Of a DNA stretch of 64,000 nt, positions 1 through 9,854 are shown one piece after another. The stretch is from Campylobacter concisus (lineage in GTDB: Bacteria > Campylobacterota > Campylobacteria > Campylobacterales > Campylobacteraceae): positions 930,001 through 994,000 of the forward strand of contig NZ_PIRO01000001.1 of assembly GCF_003048905.1 (NCBI RefSeq), written 5' to 3'. The first letter of the stretch is position 1. Each line of letters starts with the position of its first letter. The notes beneath the pieces were generated by a model. The model made no database searches. It was not told the origin of the DNA and saw only the letters and a program-made list of their open reading frames with translations. The position numbers and the translations under genes are program-made.

Positions 1-268
1 TTTCACCTTGTGTTAAGGCATTGTAAAGAAGTGGAACAGCTTTATTTAGTGATGTAGTAAAACTAAATGGCTTATGGACTCTTTGACCTGATGGTTGGCC
101 ACTTTGTGGATCAGTTGGAACTGTTACTATATGAGAAACCTCTTGAGCCATAATCTCATCTTCGTGACCTGACTGATAGCGATTACCTATACTAGCTTCT
201 GTTGAAGCACCGCTTGAAATAAGTCCTTGTGTAGAACCTTTCACTTTAATATACACTGGTTGTGACAT
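1..268 (-). CDS. tssD: Hcp (TssD), T6SS tube protein, partial
   Basis: This is the N-terminal 89 codons of Hcp; the gene runs off the left edge of the window. The translation begins MSQPVYIKVKGSTQG and contains HEDEIMAQEVSHIV and SGQRVHKPFSFTT, the pattern of Hcp family proteins. Hcp hexamers stack into the tube that the contracting TssBC sheath drives out of the cell, and Hcp can itself carry effectors. The ATG at 268 is preceded on the minus strand by an A-rich AGGAGT-type ribosome site. It is the last T6SS gene in the window, 65 bp downstream of the FHA gene, and may have its own promoter in that gap, though I could not identify one. Identity is clear; completeness cannot be judged. Confidence 0.93.
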   Translation of the reverse strand, partial: MSQPVYIKVKGSTQGLISSGASTEASIGNRYQSGHEDEIMAQEVSHIVTVPTDPQSGQPSGQRVHKPFSFTTSLNKAVPLLYNALTQGE

Positions 269-333
269 ATTTACTCCTATTAAAAAGTTTGGATTATTCT
301 ATCTTTTATTTACTTTCTGTTTTATTAAAAACA

Positions 334-1254
334 TTACTTTTTTAACATATAGCTTTGAAGGGCTTTATGCAATAAATAATTAAACGCTTCCTTATCTTCC
401 TTAGTGCTTTTTAGTACGGCTCCTGAAAGATATTTAAAAAATGAGTTATTCTCGACTATATCATACATTTGGCTATATAGCTCTTTGCAGATAAGCTTAA
501 CCAAAACAGTATTTATTAGTTCTGTCGAGTCACTAAGAGGAAGAGTTTTCATGATTGTTTCCATATCTTTTGTATTTAAAGTCCTAGTCTGCTCACTTAT
601 AGGGCTCATATTTGGTTGCAATTTTATACTCTCAACTATCTTTGCTAAAAGCTCATCCATGCTTTTTGCAGTAAGCATATTTTGACTATTTGCATTTTCT
701 TCTTCGTCAAAATTTTGAGCTATCTCATTTAAATTTAAAACTGCATCGTGCGCATTTTCATTTAAAGTGATATCTTTTTTATCATTTATTAATGAGTTTA
801 TCTTTGGCTCTTCTTTAAAATCAACATTTGAAATTTTACCAACTGGCTCAAAACGTTTATCATCAAGCTTGTCAAAATTTTTCGTATTTTCTATTATCTT
901 ATGAGCTTTTCCTATATATTCATCAATCCTAGAAGGGTCTATAAATATAAATTTTAACTCCCCTATTCTAAAGACATCGCCCAAATTTATGACGCTCTCA
1001 TAGTCATCTGGAAGCTTTGAATATGAATCACTATAAAAAATTTCACAATCTTTATAGCCACAAATTGTGAAAACCCCCTCTTCAAATCCAACATGAGCGT
1101 GTTTTGGTGCGATTGAATCGCTCATATCATTACAAGAAAATTTTGTAGTATCTAACGAGCCTATATCGCCACCATTTTCATCAAAAATGATAAATTGAGC
1201 TGAAAAGCTTGACGCTTTATCGTAATTTTGTATAACTGCTGCTATTTGTTGCAT
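334..1254 (-). CDS. tagH: FHA-domain T6SS accessory protein (TagH-like)
   Basis: A 306-residue cytoplasmic protein. Residues about 20-110 have the beta-rich look of an FHA (phosphothreonine-binding) domain, with FIIFDENGGDIGSL followed by NDMSDSIAPKHAHV and a later GDVFRIGELKFIF strand. The rest is charged and helical without recognizable domains. FHA proteins encoded in T6SS loci (TagH/Fha) bind phosphorylated partners and promote assembly. Its place between tssM and hcp in a T6SS operon supports this role. No kinase (PpkA) or phosphatase gene is seen here, so its control may be phosphorylation-independent or use partners elsewhere. The FHA call rests on pattern and context. Confidence 0.7.
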   Translation of the reverse strand: MQQIAAVIQNYDKASSFSAQFIIFDENGGDIGSLDTTKFSCNDMSDSIAPKHAHVGFEEGVFTICGYKDCEIFYSDSYSKLPDDYESVINLGDVFRIGELKFIFIDPSRIDEYIGKAHKIIENTKNFDKLDDKRFEPVGKISNVDFKEEPKINSLINDKKDITLNENAHDAVLNLNEIAQNFDEEENANSQNMLTAKSMDELLAKIVESIKLQPNMSPISEQTRTLNTKDMETIMKTLPLSDSTELINTVLVKLICKELYSQMYDIVENNSFFKYLSGAVLKSTKEDKEAFNYLLHKALQSYMLKK

Positions 1255-1264
1255 ATTTTTTTCC

Positions 1265-4200
1265 TTAATAAAGCATCTTCTTTGGTAAATTTATCGTTGG
1301 TATGATATCCATAAGCTCTAAAAGCTCTCCTCCATTTGGTGTTACTTCAAAGCCAAAATACGAATCTCTTCTACCATCAAAATTAAGCGTACTAACGCCA
1401 ACGCTACTAAAATTTGAAGCTTTTAATATCTTATACCAGCCCCATTCTCCATCAAAGCTTAGTTCTTTTCTCTCACTTCCAGTACTTGAAACTGCGTTGA
1501 ATTTAAACTGTGTTGATATATCAAAATTTTTGCTTGAAACTATCAAATTTGAGGCAATTGTATGATCGTAAGTCAAAGAGTTATTAGAATAGCTAATATT
1601 TATATGGCTAAAATTTGCCGATAAGTCGACAGCTTTTAAATTATAATTTAATTTTAGCTCATCATTTGAATCAAGCATTAAATTTGAAATTCTGTCTATA
1701 TAGGCAATATTTTTAAGGAAATCCCTACTAAATCTTAGCTCTTTTACGTATTTTGGTCTTATTTTGTAACCATCAGCGGTTTTACTTAAGATTTGTTTTA
1801 GATATCTATCATAAAAGCTATTCCAAGTTCCATTTTTGCCAAAGAATCTTTTAAATTCTTCTATACTGACAGCCTTTGGAGATTGTTCGTTAAATGGATA
1901 AAATGGCTTGATAAGACTTTCAAAATCATCAAAAACATCATCTCTATATGCTGTTGATAAAAGCGCTGAAGCGCCATTTTCTACTTGTTTCCACGCAAGT
2001 GTCGATAACTTTTGATAATATTCATTTAACTCATCTGGAAGCTTCTTAGCATCATTATTTAAGACAACGAATGGGTCGTTTTCATTTTTTATACCATTTA
2101 TTGCATAAACTATTTTATCATCGTTACTTTGAAGCATTTCGAAGTTATAGTCACTAACTTTTTTATAAACGCTTGTTACATCGTTGCTTATAATATCTAG
2201 CAAGTCATTAGAATTTAACGTATGATAGTTAGTAAATTTAGCACTAAAATCACTGAAAACACGCTTTATCTCACTTGAAGCAAATCCTAGAGAATAGATA
2301 TATTTTAGTAAATTCTCATCATTTAAATTTGTATTTTGATTAGTTAATTTTATTAAAGAATTTAAAGGATTTTCTCTCTTTGACAAGATGTCGAGCTCTT
2401 CTATGACCTCTTTTTTTGTGCTAAATTCATTTGGTTCTATTTCTCTTAAAATTTGGCTCCACTTATCAGCATAGTTTTGCAAATAAAGCTCTATTACAGC
2501 AATACTTAACTCTTTCTTATCATTTGAGCTAATATCTTTTAAAGAAGAATTTGTCTCCATTAGCCAAGACTCTATTCCAGCTGTTTGATCTATGTTTGAG
2601 CTAAGCTTTGATAAGAAATCTCTTAAATTTTCTTTTGTATAAATTTTATTAAATGGCTTAAATGCTTCTTTTTCTTGGACTACTGTGTATAAATTTTCAA
2701 CATCTTTTTTAATATCGTAAAAAGATTTATCGTCTTTGAATGATATGAACTCAAGTATGTAGTAGAGTCTTTGTGCTCTTTGAACAGGTGATAGTCTCGT
2801 ATTTGCTATACTTTGAGCAACTGTATCTGCGGTTATATTTAAATTTTCTGCCTTTAAGATAGCCTCAATATGAGCTAAAAATTCATCTTTTGCAACACCA
2901 TATTTTTCAAATTTATCCCAGTTTGTACTAATCCAAATTTTAAATAAATCCACATTTGTGTAGTCTTTATCAAAGAGCGAATCATACATATAAAATGCTT
3001 TTATTAGCTTATCTGGATCGCTTTCATTTTTTAGTATATTTTCCATTTCAGTTAAAACTGTATTTTTGAAAAAATCAGCATTCAAATCATAGTAAAGTGC
3101 TTTAACTGGAGTAAAGCCTTTATACGAAGTATCTAGTGTTATATACTCAAATTTAGTATCGCCGCTAAAGATTCTTGGATAGTCATTTAGACTTTGTTTT
3201 AGTAAATTTAGAAGCTCAATCTTTTGTGTTGGAGAGAGATCCTTATATTTTTTGCCATCAAGGTATGAAGAAATTTTATTTGCATTATTTATAGCATTTT
3301 GCTCTTTTATGTTTTTGGTGTCTAGAATAAAACTAGAACCCAAATATACTCCAGCACAAAGTATGGCTACTAAAACAAAATTTACAAATTTTGTAAATCT
3401 ATTTTGAGCACCAAATTTATTTAAGTTAGCTTTAAAAACTATCTCTTTTAAAAATGATTTTACAAAATAGCTTTGTTTACTATAGTTGTTTACTGCTCTT
3501 AAAAGTGGTTTTTTAATGTTATATTTATCGCAAATAGTGTTTGTAAGGTAGTTTATAGGTATATTTTCTTGATAAGCACTGACGAAATAAATTCCATTAA
3601 TGGTTGAGCTATTTTTAAGTACATTTTGAGAGCTTAACTTTGTTACAAAATCTTTCACCAAAGCAAAAAAATTGTCAAGTTGTTTTAAAAAGAGATATGA
3701 ACGTTTTTTATCTTCCAATAAATGCGAAATCGAGTTCTTACTCATGAGATGTTTAAATAGTGACTCGCTTAGGTTTTTTAGTTCAGTTTCTAGTGATTGT
3801 TTTGAGAAATTTGGATCTAAGTTTATTCCTAGAGCTTTATTTGCCACATCTTCATTGAAAAGCCTGAAATAATCTCCCATACCATCTATTAAGTCAAGTT
3901 TGCTAAAAACAATATAAATAGGGAATTTAATATTTAGATGTTTCTCACAATCATTAACCCTTTTTATCATATATCTAATTAATTCATCAAAATATTCTTG
4001 CGTGCCTTCAAGGAATTTTTTAGTATCTATGATTAAAACCGCACCACTTAATCTAGCGTTAAAATCATTTCGTTTTAAAAAGTGTAAAAATTCACTCCAG
4101 ATACTTTTTTTAAGCAAGTAATCCCTATTTTTATCCACATCATCTTCAGGAAGCTCTTCAGTAGCTGTTGGCTGGTACAAGCTCTCTTGTGCAAAATGTA

Positions 4201-4753
4201 TACCCTCAGTATCTAAAAGTGCACCAAATTTTGAAATGTAAAGATTAAAGTTTGTTGTACTTTTATGTATTTTTTTATAAGTATCTAAACTATCAGATAG
4301 TGGAAATTCGATATTTGAGTAGTTTATAAACGCGCTCTTTCCAGCACCTTCATTACCCATTATCATTATTAAAGGCAATTTTTTAAAATTTATATCTTTT
4401 TTCCATGTTGTTTTGGCATCTTTCAAAGAAAGCATAAAATTTCTTTTTGCCTTACCAAAGCTATCCATAGACTCTTTTTTTATCTCTTTTAGCTTATTAT
4501 TTTTTTCATCTTTTTGAGATGCTAAATAGTGCATTAATGGCTTGATTAAAACAAAAAATAAAATAACTGCCCAAAATGCAATTAATATAGTGACTCTTGA
4601 ACTTATACTAGCAAAGCTATATACATCGTTAAAAGCTATAAGTGGAGCGTAAAGCCAAAATAAGATGCTTAATGCAATAGAAGCTACCAAAATGGTACTG
4701 TGTTTAAATCTAAAAAAGACAAAAAATCTTCTTAGGTAATCGATAAATGCCAT
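1265..4753 (-). CDS. tssM: TssM (IcmF-like) T6SS inner-membrane protein
   Basis: A 1162-residue protein of the length usual for TssM/IcmF. Two membrane segments lie near residues 20-41 and 54-77. A cytoplasmic domain with a Walker A motif, GNEGAGKS (133-140), follows, then a third membrane segment near 455-475 (FVNFVLVAILCAGVYLGSSF) and a long periplasmic region. TssM forms the envelope-spanning complex with TssL and TssJ and is thought to undergo NTP-linked changes during tube assembly. The intact P-loop argues for NTP binding. It lies 11 bp upstream of the FHA gene and 78 bp downstream of tssG, all on the minus strand, so it is probably co-transcribed. Confidence 0.95.
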   Translation of the reverse strand: MAFIDYLRRFFVFFRFKHSTILVASIALSILFWLYAPLIAFNDVYSFASISSRVTILIAFWAVILFFVLIKPLMHYLASQKDEKNNKLKEIKKESMDSFGKAKRNFMLSLKDAKTTWKKDINFKKLPLIMIMGNEGAGKSAFINYSNIEFPLSDSLDTYKKIHKSTTNFNLYISKFGALLDTEGIHFAQESLYQPTATEELPEDDVDKNRDYLLKKSIWSEFLHFLKRNDFNARLSGAVLIIDTKKFLEGTQEYFDELIRYMIKRVNDCEKHLNIKFPIYIVFSKLDLIDGMGDYFRLFNEDVANKALGINLDPNFSKQSLETELKNLSESLFKHLMSKNSISHLLEDKKRSYLFLKQLDNFFALVKDFVTKLSSQNVLKNSSTINGIYFVSAYQENIPINYLTNTICDKYNIKKPLLRAVNNYSKQSYFVKSFLKEIVFKANLNKFGAQNRFTKFVNFVLVAILCAGVYLGSSFILDTKNIKEQNAINNANKISSYLDGKKYKDLSPTQKIELLNLLKQSLNDYPRIFSGDTKFEYITLDTSYKGFTPVKALYYDLNADFFKNTVLTEMENILKNESDPDKLIKAFYMYDSLFDKDYTNVDLFKIWISTNWDKFEKYGVAKDEFLAHIEAILKAENLNITADTVAQSIANTRLSPVQRAQRLYYILEFISFKDDKSFYDIKKDVENLYTVVQEKEAFKPFNKIYTKENLRDFLSKLSSNIDQTAGIESWLMETNSSLKDISSNDKKELSIAVIELYLQNYADKWSQILREIEPNEFSTKKEVIEELDILSKRENPLNSLIKLTNQNTNLNDENLLKYIYSLGFASSEIKRVFSDFSAKFTNYHTLNSNDLLDIISNDVTSVYKKVSDYNFEMLQSNDDKIVYAINGIKNENDPFVVLNNDAKKLPDELNEYYQKLSTLAWKQVENGASALLSTAYRDDVFDDFESLIKPFYPFNEQSPKAVSIEEFKRFFGKNGTWNSFYDRYLKQILSKTADGYKIRPKYVKELRFSRDFLKNIAYIDRISNLMLDSNDELKLNYNLKAVDLSANFSHINISYSNNSLTYDHTIASNLIVSSKNFDISTQFKFNAVSSTGSERKELSFDGEWGWYKILKASNFSSVGVSTLNFDGRRDSYFGFEVTPNGGELLELMDIIPTINLPKKMLY

Positions 4754-4831
4754 TGATGCACATCCTTTTACAAATAAATATATTTCTTTAATGTAATAAT
4801 AACAAATATTTTAGATTTTATATCTGAAAAT

Positions 4832-5728
4832 TTAAGAGCAGAGCCTAAATTTTATAAAATTTGACATATTTTTATTACTTTTAAGCCTTGCACCAAGGCC
4901 TATTTTACTATAACCTTCATCTATCCCAAGCTTTAATTGCATCTTTGGAGAATAGTTTATTTTTATGTATAAATCGGCAACAAATTCATTGTTCGTAAAA
5001 AAGATAAGAGTATCTTGAAGCTCTTTAAATTTTCTTCTTTTTGGGAAAAAATCAATAGCTTCTTCATAATCTATGCCATTTATATAAACTGCTATTTTAG
5101 TTTGTTTCTCAAAAAGCTTTTTACCAAGTATAAAATTTCTGCCTAAAGCCCTATTTTTGATGCCAAGCGAATTTAAATTTGAAGGCGCTATGAAAATTTG
5201 ATTTGATAAATTTTCCAGCAAAAATAGTTTATTTTTTAAATTAAAATGACGCTGCAAGGCAAACTCAATCTCTCTTTTAGGCCTTCTTTGGCTAATGATA
5301 AGCGGAGAAAATGGTAAGAATTTTTTTGCTAATTTTTTATTGTTTATGTTTAATATATCCAATAAAATATTTGAAATTTTATCATCAAGCTCTTTTTCAA
5401 AGGATCTTGTATAATTTTTTAGACTAATGCTATCAAAGAAAAGCCAAAGCAAGTAATTGTCAAAAAAGTCAAAAAATTTCTCGAAATTATTATCGCTACT
5501 CTTTGAGATCTTTTCTAAAATATAGCTTGTAAGATGCGAGCCACTTCCCAAAAGACCCATAAAATTTACGACAATTTTTACTACTTCCTCTTTATTTAAG
5601 CTTTCAAGCTCATTAATCGGATAAGCAAAACTTGGGCTATTTTTTAAAAAAATATCTCTTCTATCGTGGTGCTTTAGGCAGTTTTTTACTAACTTAAAAA
5701 AAGAAGCTTGATTTAGTTCTTTGTTCAT
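4832..5728 (-). CDS. tssG: TssG baseplate protein
   Basis: A 298-residue protein starting MNKELNQASFFKLVKNCLK. It keeps the TssG-like sequence FPFSPLIISQRRPKREIEFALQRHF and a central FMGLLGSGSHLTSYIL, which matches the F-G-x-x-G-P-L-P region of the family. TssG works with TssE, TssF and TssK in the baseplate that docks on the TssJLM complex and starts sheath polymerization. Its start overlaps the tssF stop by 4 bp, which suggests translational coupling. The protein is a little shorter and more basic than proteobacterial TssG proteins, as in other epsilonproteobacteria. Confidence 0.88.
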   Translation of the reverse strand: MNKELNQASFFKLVKNCLKHHDRRDIFLKNSPSFAYPINELESLNKEEVVKIVVNFMGLLGSGSHLTSYILEKISKSSDNNFEKFFDFFDNYLLWLFFDSISLKNYTRSFEKELDDKISNILLDILNINNKKLAKKFLPFSPLIISQRRPKREIEFALQRHFNLKNKLFLLENLSNQIFIAPSNLNSLGIKNRALGRNFILGKKLFEKQTKIAVYINGIDYEEAIDFFPKRRKFKELQDTLIFFTNNEFVADLYIKINYSPKMQLKLGIDEGYSKIGLGARLKSNKNMSNFIKFRLCS

Positions 5729-7443
5729 ATTAACTTTTTTGTACCACCTAAAAAGTCATAATTAAGCAAAATTTTACTCTTTATACACTTTATTTTAAGC
5801 TCGCAAAATGAATTAATTGATGCAAATTTTGATAAAAATTTAGCCAAATTTATACCTAAAACATAGACATTTCCGATACTCTCAAATTCGCTTTCATCTA
5901 TATAGAATATACAAAGCAACCCCCTTTTTGCAAAGCCTTGGTCAACTCTATAAATTTGCTTTGTTTTTATATCATAAAGCGAGTTTGCAAATTTTTTAAA
6001 AAACTCATCATCTGGCGCGCTAAAGGTATTAAGAAGTGCTAAAAAAGAGCCCTTCTCTAGTATACTTTGATAGCTAAAAGATAATATGCTAACCAGTTTC
6101 CAAAGAAGATTTCCATCTATTTTTACTCGCTTTACACTAGTTGGAATGGTTAAATTTTTAGTTGTTACACCTTGGTGGGACAAAACTCTATCTATCTCGC
6201 CAAGTTTTAGCTTGCAAGGTAAATCACCATTGCAACAAAGTACATCTATGCTAATGGTCTGATCTTTAGTGTCGCTTTTAAAAAAGGAAATTTCTTTATA
6301 AGAGTTTAGTTTTATATCTGTTTTATTGCTGACAAAATAATAATCTTTTGCTCGCTCATCATTTAAAAATTCAAATCTCTCAAAACTTTTATAGTTTTTC
6401 AATATCCTTTTTTCATTATTACTACTATGAGCGACCACCTTACTGATTGAAACGATTTCATAAGCATCGATATTTGAGCGATCTAGAAAAATTCTATATT
6501 CGCTTCGCCTATTATTATTCAAAATAGGCTCAGTACTCATTGCAAATAAATTTATTGCGGGCGTAGCAAAAAGAGAAAAATACTCTAGCCTTGGCACATA
6601 TCCACTTGGCATATCTTTTGAAAATATGAATTTAATATTAAAGCTTTTTGTAGAAAAATTTTTAAGAAAGCTAAGACCGTTTAATCGCACAAAATTTAAC
6701 TTTGAAGGGAAAAATGATAGCTCTTTTAAAAGCTCAAATGCTTCAAATCCAAACTCATCACTCTTTATCAAACGCTCATCAAACTCATCTAAACTAAGTT
6801 TATCAGGGCTTAACTTTATCTCTTGATCGCTATCTTCAAAACTTATTGTAATAAATTTTAAGTAATTTTTTAGCCACATTAAGAGCGTAGAAGAGAAATA
6901 AACATTATCTCCAAGATATAAATTTAAAAAATCTATATCAAGTTCTTTAGTGCTAAGCTCCTCCTTTGTAACGCTTATATTTAAATTTAGAAGATAATCA
7001 CTCTTATTGTTTGATATAAAAGCTTTTGTTATCTTTAATGGAAGCAAATTTATGTCAAAGATCGTTTGAAATTTGCACGTTATGCCATTGATCTGCTTTG
7101 ACTCGACTATACTTCCTTTTGGTATAAATTCTCTTACCCCCGAGAAGTCATCTCTTAAGGTAAATTCTTGCATACAAACTGATGGAAAAGGATTTGTATA
7201 GCTTGGCATTAAGATATTTACTAAAGACTCAGCGATTAGTGGGATATTTTCATCTAATTCTTGCCTGATTCTAGATGTTAAAATAGCCATATTTTCTATT
7301 ATGCTCTCAACATCAGGATCTTTGCTTTTAGTATCTAAAAATGGTGCTACTTTTGGAAAATTTTTAATAAAAAGGGCTCTTGTTTCATCAAGATATGCCA
7401 TCTCTTTTTGAAAATAAGCTAGATTATTTTCATTATAATCCAT
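5725..7443 (-). CDS. tssF: TssF baseplate protein
   Basis: A 572-residue protein with the TssF N-terminus: YFQKEMAYLDETRALFIKNFPKVAPFL, then DPDVESIIENMAILTSRIRQELDENIPLIAESLVNILMPSYTNPFPS (quoted here in parts). These match the conserved head of the family, where PDVERLLE and the PxYLxPxPS block are typical. TssF forms the baseplate wedge with two TssG and one or more TssE copies. It is immediately downstream of tssE (the stop and start share a base) and overlaps tssG, so expression is likely coupled. No break or missing segment is apparent. Confidence 0.92.
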   Translation of the reverse strand: MDYNENNLAYFQKEMAYLDETRALFIKNFPKVAPFLDTKSKDPDVESIIENMAILTSRIRQELDENIPLIAESLVNILMPSYTNPFPSVCMQEFTLRDDFSGVREFIPKGSIVESKQINGITCKFQTIFDINLLPLKITKAFISNNKSDYLLNLNISVTKEELSTKELDIDFLNLYLGDNVYFSSTLLMWLKNYLKFITISFEDSDQEIKLSPDKLSLDEFDERLIKSDEFGFEAFELLKELSFFPSKLNFVRLNGLSFLKNFSTKSFNIKFIFSKDMPSGYVPRLEYFSLFATPAINLFAMSTEPILNNNRRSEYRIFLDRSNIDAYEIVSISKVVAHSSNNEKRILKNYKSFERFEFLNDERAKDYYFVSNKTDIKLNSYKEISFFKSDTKDQTISIDVLCCNGDLPCKLKLGEIDRVLSHQGVTTKNLTIPTSVKRVKIDGNLLWKLVSILSFSYQSILEKGSFLALLNTFSAPDDEFFKKFANSLYDIKTKQIYRVDQGFAKRGLLCIFYIDESEFESIGNVYVLGINLAKFLSKFASINSFCELKIKCIKSKILLNYDFLGGTKKLI

Positions 7444-7832
7444 TATAAAATCTCACAATATCTATTGTTTTTAAAAATAACTTTTAGCAAATACTCTTTG
7501 AAATTATCGTTTTTATGCTTGTAGTTTATATTAAAGATGATACGCCAAGGCTTTAATGAGTCATCGTATCCGATAGATGTTACTTCTATTCTATTCTCAT
7601 TTGAGCTGATTAGTTCATATATCGCCATGCCAAGTTTATGACCAAGCTCATTTATTTCAATACCCATCGACCAAAGATCGATAATACTATCATTTAAGCG
7701 ACCATAATTACCAAGTCTTGAGTTTAAAATTGTGTCTATATGGTCTTTTATGTCGCTGTCTAGATCTTTAAAATATGGACGTAGTTTTGATTCGTCACTA
7801 AATTCATATAAAATTTTATCTATCAGCGACAT
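7443..7832 (-). CDS. tssE: TssE, gp25-like baseplate protein
   Basis: A 129-residue protein with the gp25/TssE pattern: RLGNYGRLNDSIIDLW (residues about 39-54), equivalent to the R-P-x-Y-G-x-x-D signature of the family, then a helix and a C-terminal beta hairpin. TssE resembles phage T4 gp25 and nucleates the contractile sheath at the baseplate. It sits 7 bp downstream of tssC and abuts tssF. The length matches the family. Confidence 0.9.
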   Translation of the reverse strand: MSLIDKILYEFSDESKLRPYFKDLDSDIKDHIDTILNSRLGNYGRLNDSIIDLWSMGIEINELGHKLGMAIYELISSNENRIEVTSIGYDDSLKPWRIIFNINYKHKNDNFKEYLLKVIFKNNRYCEIL

Positions 7833-7839
7833 AGTAAGC

Positions 7840-9288
7840 TTACTCTTTGTCTAGTTTTCCGACCAAAGAAAGCTCGAAATTTGCTCCCATAAATTTAAAG
7901 TGAGGTCTAGCCAAAAGCTCTATTTTATACCAACCAGGCTCACCAGCTATATCACTGACGATTACTTTTGCACTTCTAAATGGTCTTCTACTTCTAACAT
8001 CTGCTGGTGGGTTTTCCTGATCTGAGATGTATTGTCTTAGCCATTCATTTAAGCCGCGCTCAACATCGCTACGCTCTTTCCATGTACCTATCTCTTCTCT
8101 TTGAAGCACTTTTAGATAATGAGCCAAACGAGAGATCAAGAACACATAAGGCAGTTGAGTTCCGAGCCTGAAATTTGTCTCAGCAGCTTTACCTTCTGGA
8201 GTATTTGGGAAAATTTTAGGCTTTAACGCAGAGTTTGCTGAGAAAAATGCAGCGTTATTGCTATCTCTTCTTAAAATAAGAGCGATAAATCCATTTTCTG
8301 AAAGTTCAAATTCTCTTCTATCTGTAATCAAAACTTCGGTTGGAATTTTTGTTTGAACGCTTCCATAATTTTCATAAGTATAAGTTGGAAGATCTTTTAC
8401 GGCACCGCCACCTTTTGGTCCAATGATATTGCCGCACCATCTATAATCAGCAAAACTATCTGTAAGCCTTGTAGCAAACGCATAAGCTCCATTGCCCCAA
8501 AGCATATCATCGTGACTATTTACAGTTTCTCTATAATTAAAGCTCTTTATAGGATTATCCTCTGGCACATAAGGAGATCTTGTAAGAAATCTATTTACCA
8601 TACAACCTGTGTATTTTGCATCTTCATTTTCTCTAAAAGTTCTCCATCTTGTATATTGTGGGCCTTCTAGCATGCTTTTTAGATCTTTTATATTTTCAAG
8701 CTCACCAAAATTATCAAGTCCGAAAAATTTAGCAGAAAGAGATGTAAGAAGCGGTGAATGGCTCATGGCAGCAATTGATGACATTTTATTTAAAAAAGTC
8801 ATATCTTGATTTGATTTATCTAACTCATAATCAGCCACTATCGCACCAACTGGCTCACCACCAAATTGTCCATATTCAGCTGAATAAATTTGTTTATAAA
8901 GTGTACTTTGAGTTATATCTAGATTATTTTCAAAATCATCTAAAATTTCTTCTTTTGTAGCGTCTAAAAGATCAATTTTTACATTTTCATTAAAATTTGT
9001 TCTCTCGACCAAAAACCTAATTCCACGCCAAGTTGATTCTAGCTCTTGGAAAGATTTATTATGTAAAATTTCATCCATTTGAGCAGATAAAAGGGTATCA
9101 ATGTGAGCTATCATCTCATCAAGTGCGAGCTTATTTATTTTATCTTCAGCATTATTTGTTGTTATTATATTTGAAATAAACTCAGCAACTCCTTGCTTTA
9201 CAACACTATAACTCTCGTCATCTTTTGAATATTTACTCCTTTGCATTATGCTTTCAATGATAGGAGTTTTAACTTTAGTTTCAGACAT
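7840..9288 (-). CDS. tssC: TssC large sheath protein
   Basis: A 482-residue protein with typical TssC (VipB) features: ESTWRGIRFLVERTNFNENV (about 84-103), GEPVGAIVADYE, SHSPLLTSLSAKFFG, and the C-terminal FRSAKVIVSDIAGEPGWY and LARPHFKFMGANFELSLVGKLDKE motifs. TssC and TssB form the contractile sheath around the Hcp tube. It starts 2 bp after tssB. Contracted sheaths are usually disassembled by the ClpV ATPase, but no clpV is encoded in this cluster. Confidence 0.97.
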   Translation of the reverse strand: MSETKVKTPIIESIMQRSKYSKDDESYSVVKQGVAEFISNIITTNNAEDKINKLALDEMIAHIDTLLSAQMDEILHNKSFQELESTWRGIRFLVERTNFNENVKIDLLDATKEEILDDFENNLDITQSTLYKQIYSAEYGQFGGEPVGAIVADYELDKSNQDMTFLNKMSSIAAMSHSPLLTSLSAKFFGLDNFGELENIKDLKSMLEGPQYTRWRTFRENEDAKYTGCMVNRFLTRSPYVPEDNPIKSFNYRETVNSHDDMLWGNGAYAFATRLTDSFADYRWCGNIIGPKGGGAVKDLPTYTYENYGSVQTKIPTEVLITDRREFELSENGFIALILRRDSNNAAFFSANSALKPKIFPNTPEGKAAETNFRLGTQLPYVFLISRLAHYLKVLQREEIGTWKERSDVERGLNEWLRQYISDQENPPADVRSRRPFRSAKVIVSDIAGEPGWYKIELLARPHFKFMGANFELSLVGKLDKE

Positions 9289-9290
9289 TT

Positions 9291-9776
9291 TTATTCCTTA
9301 TCTTGTTCGTCTTTAATCTCTAAAAGAAGTTGTTTTCTACTATCTTCATCTTTTATAGCTTCTAAAACCGCTTTTCTAAAATCAGGCATATTACCCATAG
9401 GACCTTTTAGCGCAACTAAAGCTTTTCTAAGCTGCAAAAGTTTTTTTAGCTCAGGAATTTGATTTATAATATTATCTGGATTAAAATCATGGATGCTTTC
9501 AAAATCAAGATCAACATTTAAGTCTTCATTATTAGAATTTAGCTTATTTTTTACAGAGAAATTTGTATGAATATCTAAGCTTTTCATAACCTGATCAAAA
9601 TTTATTTTATTGATAGAAATCACTTCACGATCTTCAAGTGGAGTTTGGTTTTCACCAGTTAAATTTGCAACTACCATAAGTTTTAATGGAAGCTCTACAT
9701 CAGCCTCTTGGTCATTTGTCTTAGTTTTATAAACTATATTTATGCGTTCTTTTGGTGGGATTAGATTATCTGCCAT
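9291..9776 (-). CDS. tssB: TssB small sheath protein
   Basis: A 161-residue protein with the standard TssB (VipA) layout: MADNLIPPKERINIVYKT, LPLKLMVVANLTG, a central DFESIHDFNPDNI and LRKALVALKGPMGNMPDFRK. These are the conserved blocks of the sheath small subunit. It pairs with TssC, whose gene follows after 2 bp. A ribosome site (AAGGAT) precedes the start. A 78-bp gap separates it from tssA upstream; an internal promoter there is possible but not shown. Confidence 0.97.
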   Translation of the reverse strand: MADNLIPPKERINIVYKTKTNDQEADVELPLKLMVVANLTGENQTPLEDREVISINKINFDQVMKSLDIHTNFSVKNKLNSNNEDLNVDLDFESIHDFNPDNIINQIPELKKLLQLRKALVALKGPMGNMPDFRKAVLEAIKDEDSRKQLLLEIKDEQDKE

Positions 9777-9854
9777 AGTAACATCCTTTTTTCGTAAATG
9801 ATTTAAGAATTATATTTAAATAAAATTAAAGGTGATTTAAAAAAACATATTTTA